From: Bacteroidota bacterium
Lineage (GTDB): Bacteria > Bacteroidota > Bacteroidia > Bacteroidales > Bacteroidaceae
DNA length: 11,628 bases
Reading direction: 5' to 3'
Assembly (NCBI GenBank): GCA_023415545.1
Contig: JAEZKJ010000126.1
Span: 1 to 11,628, forward strand
Part shown: piece after piece, positions 6,234-11,628 of the stretch
Layout of the letters: every line of letters starts with the position of its first letter
Numbering within the stretch: position 1 is the first letter of the stretch
Made by a program: the position numbers and the translations under genes
The notes under the pieces: generated by a model
Told to the model about the DNA's origin: nothing
Databases searched by the model: none
The model's input: the letters and a program-made list of their open reading frames with translations, nothing else

Positions 6234-8384
6234 TTATAAAATTACTCTTTTCATTTCATCTGTCTCATTCTTCTTGCTTTTTTCTTCGGCTTTAGTACCT
6301 TTTTTGAAAGAGAATGATATTGATATACCAACCATACGCTCTTTATAATCAGAGTGAGCAGACATTGGTCCATAGTAAAGATTGGCTTTTGTTGTCTCCT
6401 TCTTCCCGTTGAAGAGATCTTTGACAAAAAGAGAAATAGTTCCCATGCCTTCAAATATTTTCTTCTGTATTCCTAAATTGACTTCGCTTTTAGCATTTAT
6501 AATAGCTTGACCGGCAGCAAATTTACCCATATAGTTGAAATTCACTTCAGCGGACCAGGAAGAGGTTATTGTGAATTGGTTCATGTAGTTTATGATAGGA
6601 GTAAATCTCTTGTTCTTTTTATCAATGTTCGATTCTTTCCAAGTGAAGCGGTTGTATACACCGGTTAAGGTGATGTTGGAATTCCACCAATTAAATGGAG
6701 ATAATTTTACGATATGTGCTCGTATTCCGGTTTGAATATAGTTTGCCATGTTATCGGGCATGGCAAACAGACGGTTATCCTCGTGTATTTGATATGTTTT
6801 TATTATGGCATCTGCAGTATGTGAAAAAAATCCAACAATTTGCCAGTTGCTTTTATATACATATGATAGTTCTATATTGTTAGCATAAGATGGTTTAAGT
6901 TTGGTATTTCCTGAATCGGCTGTGAAATCATTAAATCTATATGTAAATGGATTTAGATCTCCGTAATTTGGACGATTTATGCGGCGAGTATATGTTAACT
7001 GAAAAGAGTTTCCATTGTTTAAATTATATTGCAAACTCAAATTAGGGAACAAACTCAAGTATGATGTGGTGAATGATGAGTCCGGTTGAATAGTGTTACC
7101 GCTTAAATTACCCTTAACATGTGTATCTTCAGCTCGTATGCCAAGGGTTAGTTGCATTTTATTTATTTTATGTTCACTTTGAATATATAAAGCATTGATA
7201 TTTTCATCATATTCGAAAAGTGAGCCCAAGGCTCCGTCATATTCCCAATTGTTATTTAGTAAACGCTTGTATCCGGCATCATTATTTAGGTTTACTATTG
7301 CACTTTTTGCTCCCGAAGTGATAATCCAGTTTTCGTTCAAACCATATGTTAAATCTGCTTGGGCTGAATAAACATATGCTTTTCCGTTCATGTTACCTAA
7401 CATTGGCTCGGACAACTCATTGTTAATGTGCTGCTCTCTGCCTGTATCATACAAATAATAGTCAACAGATGCACTTATTTCTCTGCTATCTCCATTAAAT
7501 TTATGTGTGAAATATGTTGTTGCATATAGATCTTTATTATCATTGTGCTGAAATCCGGATGTGTGGTTTATATAGCTACTGTTCTTTATAATATCTGTCA
7601 TAGTCGATCTCTCATTTTGATTTCCATAACTACCTTTTAAAGATACTCCCCACATAGTCATATCGTTGATGTCATAATCGAATCCAAAACGCAAGAAATG
7701 TGAGTTTTGTACTCTTTTTCTGTAAGAATATTCAACCATATCACCTTTGATGTTTGATTCAAAATATGGTCTGTTTATCTCCAAATCAATAATGCTTATT
7801 CCATGATAATATGAGTAGTTTGAGAAGAAATTTACTTTTCCCTTGCGAATGTTCATGGATGCACTAATATATCCACTGTTATTTTCTCCTGGATTACCAC
7901 TGGCATATATAGACGCATTATATCCCCTAATTTTTATTTTTCGAGTGCGGATATCAACAACTCCTATGTTGCCAGCTGCATCATATTTTGATGATGGCTG
8001 ACTAATCACGTCTATCTTGTCGCTATTACTTGCTGGAAGAGATTTAAGCATACTTACCAAATCAGTACCCGAGAGATAGGTAGGTTTGCCATCGATTAGT
8101 AGAGTAGCTCCACTTTTTCCATAAATTGATATGCTTCCATCACTACTTATCACTACACCCGGTAGAGAAGAGAGCATGTCATACAGTGTTCCACTCTTCT
8201 GTGTTATTGTTGCATCGGTCATATAGGTTACTTTGCCCGGCGACACTTCGGCTATAGGTACTTTTGCTACTACAACTATTTCATTAAGCATTTCATTACA
8301 AAAAATAGTATCCGGCAGAGACTGAGCTGTAACAGTACTACAGATTGCTATTGAGGTTGCGATGATGATTGATGTTTTTCCCAT
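6234..8384 (-). CDS. Outer-membrane beta-barrel family protein with TonB-dependent receptor plug
   Basis: A 716-residue protein; ATG at 8382-8384. Residues 1-20 are a Sec signal peptide (STVTA before Q21). Residues 33-40 (LNEIVVVA) look like the conserved EVVV segment or TonB box at the start of the plug. Residues 55-148 form the plug: TLYDMLSSLPGV, SISIYGKSGATLLIDGKP, then KYDAAGNIGVVDIRTRK. The rest is a long barrel with alternating aromatic residues (NYSYYHG, FSHTADAI, QLTYTRRINRPNYGDLNPFT), as in the OMP_b-brl_3 (PF14905) group. It lacks the N-terminal carboxypeptidase-regulatory-like domain common in such proteins, and no SusD-like partner is nearby. The last strand, GISISFSF, is followed by a charged tail of about 22 residues. 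Being first in an operon with a kinase and regulator, it may transport or sense an unknown ligand. Confidence 0.9.
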   Translation of the reverse strand: MGKTSIIIATSIAICSTVTAQSLPDTIFCNEMLNEIVVVAKVPIAEVSPGKVTYMTDATITQKSGTLYDMLSSLPGVVISSDGSISIYGKSGATLLIDGKPTYLSGTDLVSMLKSLPASNSDKIDVISQPSSKYDAAGNIGVVDIRTRKIKIRGYNASIYASGNPGENNSGYISASMNIRKGKVNFFSNYSYYHGISIIDLEINRPYFESNIKGDMVEYSYRKRVQNSHFLRFGFDYDINDMTMWGVSLKGSYGNQNERSTMTDIIKNSSYINHTSGFQHNDNKDLYATTYFTHKFNGDSREISASVDYYLYDTGREQHINNELSEPMLGNMNGKAYVYSAQADLTYGLNENWIITSGAKSAIVNLNNDAGYKRLLNNNWEYDGALGSLFEYDENINALYIQSEHKINKMQLTLGIRAEDTHVKGNLSGNTIQPDSSFTTSYLSLFPNLSLQYNLNNGNSFQLTYTRRINRPNYGDLNPFTYRFNDFTADSGNTKLKPSYANNIELSYVYKSNWQIVGFFSHTADAIIKTYQIHEDNRLFAMPDNMANYIQTGIRAHIVKLSPFNWWNSNITLTGVYNRFTWKESNIDKKNKRFTPIINYMNQFTITSSWSAEVNFNYMGKFAAGQAIINAKSEVNLGIQKKIFEGMGTISLFVKDLFNGKKETTKANLYYGPMSAHSDYKERMVGISISFSFKKGTKAEEKSKKNETDEMKRVIL

Positions 8385-8433
8385 TTTTATTTTAAAGGTA
8401 CATCAGCGCTATTTTATGATAAAATAATAGTGA

Positions 8434-8441
8434 CAAACGTA
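8434..8441 (-). promoter_or_regulatory. Possible -7 element for the barrel/two-component operon
   Basis: On the minus strand this reads TACGTTTG, a TAnnTTTG match 49 nt upstream of the ATG at 8384. No TTTG lies at the -33 position, so activator-dependent transcription is plausible. It overlaps the inverted repeat at 8436-8448. Confidence 0.4.
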
Positions 8442-8464
8442 ACACGTTATGTGACGTCGTGCAC
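8436..8464. promoter_or_regulatory. Palindrome cluster, candidate operator
   Basis: AACGTAACACGTT (8436-8448) has 5-bp arms around a 3-nt centre. Three bases later, GTGACGTCGTGCAC (8451-8464) contains two adjacent 6-bp palindromes, GACGTC and GTGCAC. Three ACGT cores occur within about 20 bp in DNA that is otherwise very AT-rich. The cluster overlaps and lies just upstream of the putative -7 box of the barrel operon, which fits a regulator-binding region. Which regulator binds is not known. Confidence 0.4.
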
Positions 8465-8565
8465 AGTTCATACATACTGGTTACCGAGACCTAAAGAAAG
8501 ACGATGAAAGTAAATAAAGTAAGTTTGAAAAATCATGTAAATGGTAAGTTAACATGTTTATTTTT

Positions 8566-9189
8566 TCAAATCTTAAAATTAAAAATTTCTTGTTGAAGCA
8601 CCTCTAAGAAGTTTGCTGCTTGGCCTCCATCCATCTGTACATGATGGAATTGAAAAGATATGGGAAGAGTGGTTTTAAACAATTGTTTGCGATACTTACC
8701 CCACATTACCATGGGATTGCAGAATTTGTCGGTGTATTGGTTGACTATACAATCCAATTCAGTTTTTATCATTGCAGAAGTTCCGACAATCATATAGTCG
8801 CTTAAAAAGGAACTTTTGCATTGCTCAGCAACTGTATTTGTCAATTTGTTGTAATCATTGATAAAGTTAAAAATATCCTCACTGTAAGGGATATCACAGG
8901 AGTTGATACCACCATTGCTATTATTTACAATTACATTAACAGCAATCTCATCAAACTTGTATAGCTTATTGTTTTCAGGTAGCATATAAAACAGTTCTTC
9001 TTGACTTGCTGCTTTAGCTATGCACCAACAAAGTAACGCATTGAACTTGACTCCATGTTGCTTACTTGCCTTTACTATCTTGCTTACATTGAATGTTTTA
9101 GTTAATGTAACCATCGGCATAGGCGATGACATCCATAGTGTGAATGCAGCAGCTCGTGATGTATCTTGTGGGTTTATCTCTATTTTCAT
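8566..9189 (-). CDS. CatA-like (chloramphenicol acetyltransferase fold) O-acetyltransferase
   Basis: A 207-residue protein, near the 210-220 residues usual for the family; ATG at 9187-9189. The family signature HHxxxDG is present as HHVQMDGG (H182, H183, D187, G188); H183 is the expected catalytic base and D187 the structural Asp. R12 (DTSRAAAF) is in place for the Arg that salt-bridges that Asp in CAT enzymes. The PW-x-SFT segment that supplies an active-site Ser in classical CATs is not visible: the matching stretch reads GTSAMIKTELD. It should be a trimeric cytoplasmic acetyl-CoA-dependent acyltransferase, but chloramphenicol need not be the substrate. It stands apart from its neighbours (181 and 186 nt spacers) and is probably transcribed alone. 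Confidence 0.85.
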   Translation of the reverse strand: MKIEINPQDTSRAAAFTLWMSSPMPMVTLTKTFNVSKIVKASKQHGVKFNALLCWCIAKAASQEELFYMLPENNKLYKFDEIAVNVIVNNSNGGINSCDIPYSEDIFNFINDYNKLTNTVAEQCKSSFLSDYMIVGTSAMIKTELDCIVNQYTDKFCNPMVMWGKYRKQLFKTTLPISFQFHHVQMDGGQAANFLEVLQQEIFNFKI

Positions 9190-9257
9190 TATAAATTAGT
9201 ATAAAAATTTAGATATAGATGTGATACTCGATAAGAACCAACAATTCTATATTCGTA

Positions 9258-9265
9258 CAAATTTA
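9258..9265 (-). promoter_or_regulatory. Possible -7 element for the CatA-like gene
   Basis: On the minus strand this is TAAATTTG, an exact TAnnTTTG match 68 nt upstream of the ATG at 9189. No TTTG occurs at the usual -33 distance. A perfect 10-bp palindrome, ATAGTACTAT (9286-9295), lies about 20 nt further upstream, where -33 recognition or regulator binding would occur. Confidence 0.35.
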
Positions 9266-9301
9266 CTTAATTATCAGTGAATATTATAGTACTATCAATA
9301 G

Positions 9302-9352
9302 AGTATTGCAGTATTCTCGAAGAAATAGTTTGGTATTATTGAAACAGTATTC
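9302..9352. repeat. Short direct repeats CAGTATTC / AGTATT
   Basis: CAGTATTC occurs at 9309-9316 and again at 9345-9352, 36 bp apart. A third AGTATT at 9302-9307 is 8 bp from the first copy. They lie upstream of the putative CatA-like promoter and could be regulator sites, though short repeats are common in AT-rich DNA. Confidence 0.3.
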
Positions 9353-9375
9353 AAAATAGTGTAGCGAATAATATC

Positions 9376-9795
9376 TTACCACTCCAAGCAGTCAATATAT
9401 TTATCAAACTTCAGCTGTTTCTCTATACCAATATCTTTAAGTGTACTAAGTATTATCTTTTGTTCTGATATTGGAAGTAAACATTCACCTCGACGTCTAA
9501 CAAAATAGGAATTCCTACCAAAATGTGCTATCATTCTACTTGTAAAATCGGAGTATTGCCATGTCAGCATCTCATCTTTCATCTTAACAAATCCTTTAGC
9601 ATATGCTACAGGTTTACTATCACGATAGAAACAGCAATTTTCCGAAGCTGTAGCCACTGAAGGGTTTATTACCCTTATGTATTGTTCCTCCTTTGGAGTT
9701 AAAGCATAAGCCATAGCTCTAAGACAACTTTTGGCCATAGGGCAATTTGTTTGTATGCACATTGCATAGTTAAAAGGGATATCCGAGATTTTCAT
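9376..9795 (-). CDS. DUF6078-like cysteine-containing protein of unknown function
   Basis: A 139-residue cytoplasmic protein; ATG at 9793-9795. I assign it to the Bacteroidetes DUF6078 family from the general pattern: an N-terminal CIQTNCPMAKSCLR (C13, C18, C24), then NP at 44-45, a CCFYR at 54-58, AYAKGF (64-69), HFGRNSYFVRRRGECLLP (91-108) and a C-terminal FDKYIDCLEW. The clustered Cys residues suggest a metal or iron-sulfur site, but this is inference, as the family has no function known to me. No signal peptide or membrane segment is seen. It lies 25 nt after the TIGR04076-like gene, so the two are likely co-transcribed. Confidence 0.75.
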   Translation of the reverse strand: MKISDIPFNYAMCIQTNCPMAKSCLRAMAYALTPKEEQYIRVINPSVATASENCCFYRDSKPVAYAKGFVKMKDEMLTWQYSDFTSRMIAHFGRNSYFVRRRGECLLPISEQKIILSTLKDIGIEKQLKFDKYIDCLEW

Positions 9796-9820
9796 AGTAT
9801 TAGTTTAGATTTTATATTTA

Positions 9821-10123
9821 CTATTCTTCTATTGTTTCAAGAAGGAAACTTACCGGTCGAAATCCATCATTACATGAAATCATAGCTGAGTGTGGATTTT
9901 TCATCCAACCATTATACAAATTTCCACCTCCATGAGCTAGTGTCATCACAAATGGAAACATGGATTGCCATGCACTCTCACACAAACCTTCAGGTTTTTG
10001 GTTGTCAACAGAGATAAAAGTCTGACCTTCCTGCATATCACAAGCATGCTCAATAGGATTTTCATACTTCTGCGAGAGATCTGCATAATGCACTTTTCGA
10101 ATTACTGTAATTTTTACTTTCAT
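9821..10123 (-). CDS. TIGR04076-like small protein of unknown function
   Basis: A 100-residue protein; ATG at 10121-10123. The pattern is that of the TIGR04076 family as I remember it: KVKITVIRK at the start, a Cys followed by EGQTF (C28, residues 32-36), KPEGLCESAW (43-52, C48), an aromatic stretch with a GGG (65-67), and CNDGFRPVSF near the end (C84, residues 84-93). The three spaced Cys residues could bind a metal; the function is unknown to me. It begins 39 nt after the AbiEii stop with no promoter match in that gap, so transcription may come from the upstream toxin-antitoxin operon or from a promoter inside its end. Confidence 0.75.
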   Translation of the reverse strand: MKVKITVIRKVHYADLSQKYENPIEHACDMQEGQTFISVDNQKPEGLCESAWQSMFPFVMTLAHGGGNLYNGWMKNPHSAMISCNDGFRPVSFLLETIEE

Positions 10124-10162
10124 AGTTTTTTGATTGAATACTGTGCTAAGTGAAGTTTTTAT

Positions 10163-10804
10163 CTACTTTAGTTTATTTAATATATAGTCACGAATTTGTT
10201 CCTTCGTTATATTGTACTTTGGTTCTAATGTTGCGAAATTGTTATCAGGGATAAATTTACCACCTAACAACATTGCAATTATAATCTTTTTCGATAGACG
10301 ATGTTTCGATAGTTTGAGAGCTTTTTCAATTCCTTTTTGAATTGAATACCCTTCTTGTAATATGCAGTATATGTCGTAATAATCACGGAACGTTATTCTG
10401 CGCAACATAACTTCCATTTTCATTGCCATAATTGATTCTATATCAGCTAAGCAAATATTACCTATATAGTCTATAGGCGCCGACACAGGAGAATAATTAT
10501 CACTTACAAAGAATGAGAGTTTAACTCCCTTTACTAAAAACTCAACTTGGTCGAAACCAAGTATATTAAAATTATCTATCTCACCAATCTTCTCAGACAA
10601 TTCTTTTTCAATGATATTCCATTTTACTTTAGGTTTCTCTGTTTTAGATGTACGCCACATCATAAAGTCAAGATCTTCACTTTTTCGATGGCCTATCTGA
10701 ATAGCCAGTGCCGTTCCTCCACACAAAATATATGGCTTTATTGACTCCAATTGTGCTACCTGTTCAATAATAGCCTCAATATTAGCTGTTAATCCCTGAC
10801 GCAT
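10163..10804 (-). CDS. AbiEii/AbiGii-type nucleotidyltransferase (putative toxin)
   Basis: A 213-residue protein; ATG at 10802-10804. It has the minimal nucleotidyltransferase motifs: LCGGTALAIQIGHR (27-40), then SEDLDF with catalytic D44 and D46, and the later AbiEii motif with KME (129-131) and RDYYDIYCIL (140-149). In known AbiE systems the toxin, part of the DNA polymerase beta superfamily, modifies tRNA or other nucleic acid with nucleotides and causes reversible growth arrest, limiting phage. Here the preceding gene encodes an HTH protein and overlaps it by 23 nt (10782-10804), so the two are translated from one message. The usual AbiEi winged-helix antitoxin is absent. Toxin activity is inferred from family, as some members are not toxic. 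Confidence 0.88.
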   Translation of the reverse strand: MRQGLTANIEAIIEQVAQLESIKPYILCGGTALAIQIGHRKSEDLDFMMWRTSKTEKPKVKWNIIEKELSEKIGEIDNFNILGFDQVEFLVKGVKLSFFVSDNYSPVSAPIDYIGNICLADIESIMAMKMEVMLRRITFRDYYDIYCILQEGYSIQKGIEKALKLSKHRLSKKIIIAMLLGGKFIPDNNFATLEPKYNITKEQIRDYILNKLK

Positions 10805-11363
10805 ATAATGAATTATTTATTAAGTTATTGATATGCTTCTTTTCTACTTTAGACAAATATTTTTCTGGATTTTTGATGCCGAAGTAATACATAGCAATCA
10901 TTATATTTAGCATCTGCATATATTCTCCTTGTATTGCCATTCGCTCCAGCCATACTTGTTGGATGTGTTTGCGAGGATAAAGTTCAAACATTAAGTCAAT
11001 AACATCTATATCAAGAATAGTAAAGCATTTCTCAATGATTTCCTCATCGGGGATTTCTTGGTATGACTTAATATCGTACGACCAAAATGCATTATTTGCA
11101 ACTAACTTCTCACATAAATTGTCTCTTATAGATTTCTTACGTTGTTGTATTGCTTGTAAAGCTTGCATCTTCATTAATTCTCCCTCAGGCAATGAAAAAT
11201 AAGATTCTAATTTCATTGCAAGTTGCAGCGACATTTCACGTTTGCTGCAAATTACATAACTAAGTAACTGACGTGAAACCTTTATCTCTCGTGCAACATC
11301 TGACTGCGACAAGCCAGCACGAGCGATTAACTCATTAATATATTGTCCAACATTACAATTCAT
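10782..11363 (-). CDS. XRE/HigA-like HTH protein with DUF6922-like C-terminal domain (putative antitoxin)
   Basis: A 193-residue protein; ATG at 11361-11363. Residues 5-57 form an XRE helix-turn-helix: GLSQSDVAREIKVSRQLLSY (17-36), then a HigA-like segment (REMSLQLAMKLESYFSLPEG). Residues about 85-170 hold a domain I assign, from memory, to DUF6922: NAFWSYDI (91-98), IPDEEIIEKCFTILDIDVID (104-123), then KHIQQVWLERM and NPEKYL (165-170). It precedes and overlaps the AbiEii gene. By analogy with AbiEi and HigA it should repress the operon and neutralise or restrain the nucleotidyltransferase, with the C-terminal domain the likely partner contact. That is inference; a plain regulator is the alternative. 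Confidence 0.8.
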   Translation of the reverse strand: MNCNVGQYINELIARAGLSQSDVAREIKVSRQLLSYVICSKREMSLQLAMKLESYFSLPEGELMKMQALQAIQQRKKSIRDNLCEKLVANNAFWSYDIKSYQEIPDEEIIEKCFTILDIDVIDLMFELYPRKHIQQVWLERMAIQGEYMQMLNIMIAMYYFGIKNPEKYLSKVEKKHINNLINNSLYASGINS

Positions 11364-11378
11364 AATAGTGTTATATTG

Positions 11379-11399
11379 TCAACAAATCTGTTTACAAAT
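11379..11399. repeat. Possible operator repeats at the HTH/AbiEii promoter
   Basis: ACAAAT occurs twice, at 11382-11387 and 11394-11399, spaced 12 bp apart (about one helical turn). Just before lies TTGTCAACAA (11376-11385), with TTGT and ACAA arms around a 2-nt centre. Together they cover the -7 box and likely transcription start. They are short and could be chance in AT-rich DNA. Confidence 0.3.
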
Positions 11400-11427
11400 A
11401 TATTCTATTTATTCTAACTAAATCAAA
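11395..11427 (-). promoter_or_regulatory. Promoter of the HTH/AbiEii operon
   Basis: On the minus strand this reads TTTG (11424-11427), 21 nt, then TATATTTG (11395-11402), a full match to the Bacteroidetes consensus, 31 nt upstream of the ATG at 11363. The repeats at 11379-11399 touch the -7 box, as expected for a self-repressed toxin-antitoxin operon. Confidence 0.5.
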
Positions 11428-11474
11428 TTATGCCCTTTTTTAACTTTGGATAATTGTTATATTCTTTACATTTT

Positions 11475-11628
11475 TTATTTTATGAATTTCACTTTTGAAT
11501 AATCACGAGGTTTTGCCTTTGGCTGTTCATCAGGATAACCGATAGCGATAATATAACTTAACTTATAGCCATCTGTGATTTCAAGTCGATCAAGGAATGG
11601 CTTGTACTTTTCATCTGAATTGATTTGT
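11475..11628 (-). CDS. Nitroreductase family protein, C-terminal end (runs off right edge)
   Basis: The last 50 codons and TAA stop (11475-11477) of a minus-strand gene whose start lies beyond the window. The end reads IIAIGYPDEQPKAKPRDYSKV, the typical nitroreductase tail (hydrophobic strand, IGYP, then PKxKPR), which packs across the dimer in these FMN enzymes. Only the tail is seen, so the subfamily and substrate cannot be told. The stop lies 111 nt before the start of the HTH gene, which has its own promoter match. Confidence 0.75.
   Translation of the reverse strand, partial: QINSDEKYKPFLDRLEITDGYKLSYIIAIGYPDEQPKAKPRDYSKVKFIK

Noticed and set aside
6234..8384. SusC-type glycan importer
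   Set aside because: No SusD-like gene follows and the protein is too short (716 residues), with an OMP_b-brl_3-like layout.
8566..9189. Chloramphenicol resistance gene
   Set aside because: The fold signature is present but the PW-x-SFT segment is not, and no mobile element is nearby; a resistance call is not supported.

Overview
The window looks like chromosomal DNA from a member of the Bacteroidales (Bacteroides, Prevotella, Parabacteroides or Muribaculaceae type). The evidence is low GC, weak Shine-Dalgarno signals, several matches to the Bacteroidetes promoter (TTTG about 19-21 nt upstream of TAnnTTTG), and families typical of that group: an outer-membrane beta-barrel TonB-receptor relative, LytS/LytTR regulators, a DUF6078-type protein and a 7-TM AraC regulator. 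There is no rRNA, tRNA, CRISPR array, integrase or transposase, and no gene-free stretch longer than about 200 bases.

Layout, left to right. (1) 1-266 (-): the N-terminal part of a nitroreductase. Facing away from it, 437-1610 (+) holds a two-gene redox unit: a protein with two rubredoxin-type iron sites around a rubrerythrin-like core that seems to have lost its diiron ligands, followed one base later by a 2x[4Fe-4S] ferredoxin with an unusual first cysteine motif. (2) 1716-3128 (+): a calcineurin-type phosphoesterase with LpxH-like motifs, predicted to be an exported lipoprotein. It runs tail to tail into (3) a minus-strand regulatory/envelope block: a seven-TM AraC regulator (3123-4283), a LytTR response regulator (4460-5149), its LytS/YehU-type kinase (5167-6195) and an outer-membrane beta-barrel protein with a TonB plug domain (6234-8384). 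The last three are closely spaced and probably one operon, transcribed from a palindrome-rich region near 8434-8464. (4) 8566-10123 (-): a CatA-like acetyltransferase, a DUF6078-like cysteine-rich protein and a TIGR04076-like protein. (5) 10163-11363 (-): an overlapping two-gene toxin-antitoxin or abortive-infection type module, with an XRE/HigA-like regulator carrying a C-terminal domain I take to be DUF6922, and an AbiEii nucleotidyltransferase. (6) 11475-11628 (-): the C-terminal end of a second nitroreductase.

Together, the left end suggests a small cytoplasmic electron-transfer module. The middle is an envelope-sensing cassette: a surface barrel protein, a two-component system and a membrane-bound one-component regulator. 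The right end is a defence or stabilisation module beside small accessory genes. The items most worth a second look are the rubrerythrin relic with its odd ferredoxin partner, the HTH-DUF6922/AbiEii pair, and the exported LpxH-like lipoprotein. Every family assignment was made by reading motifs by eye, without database searches.
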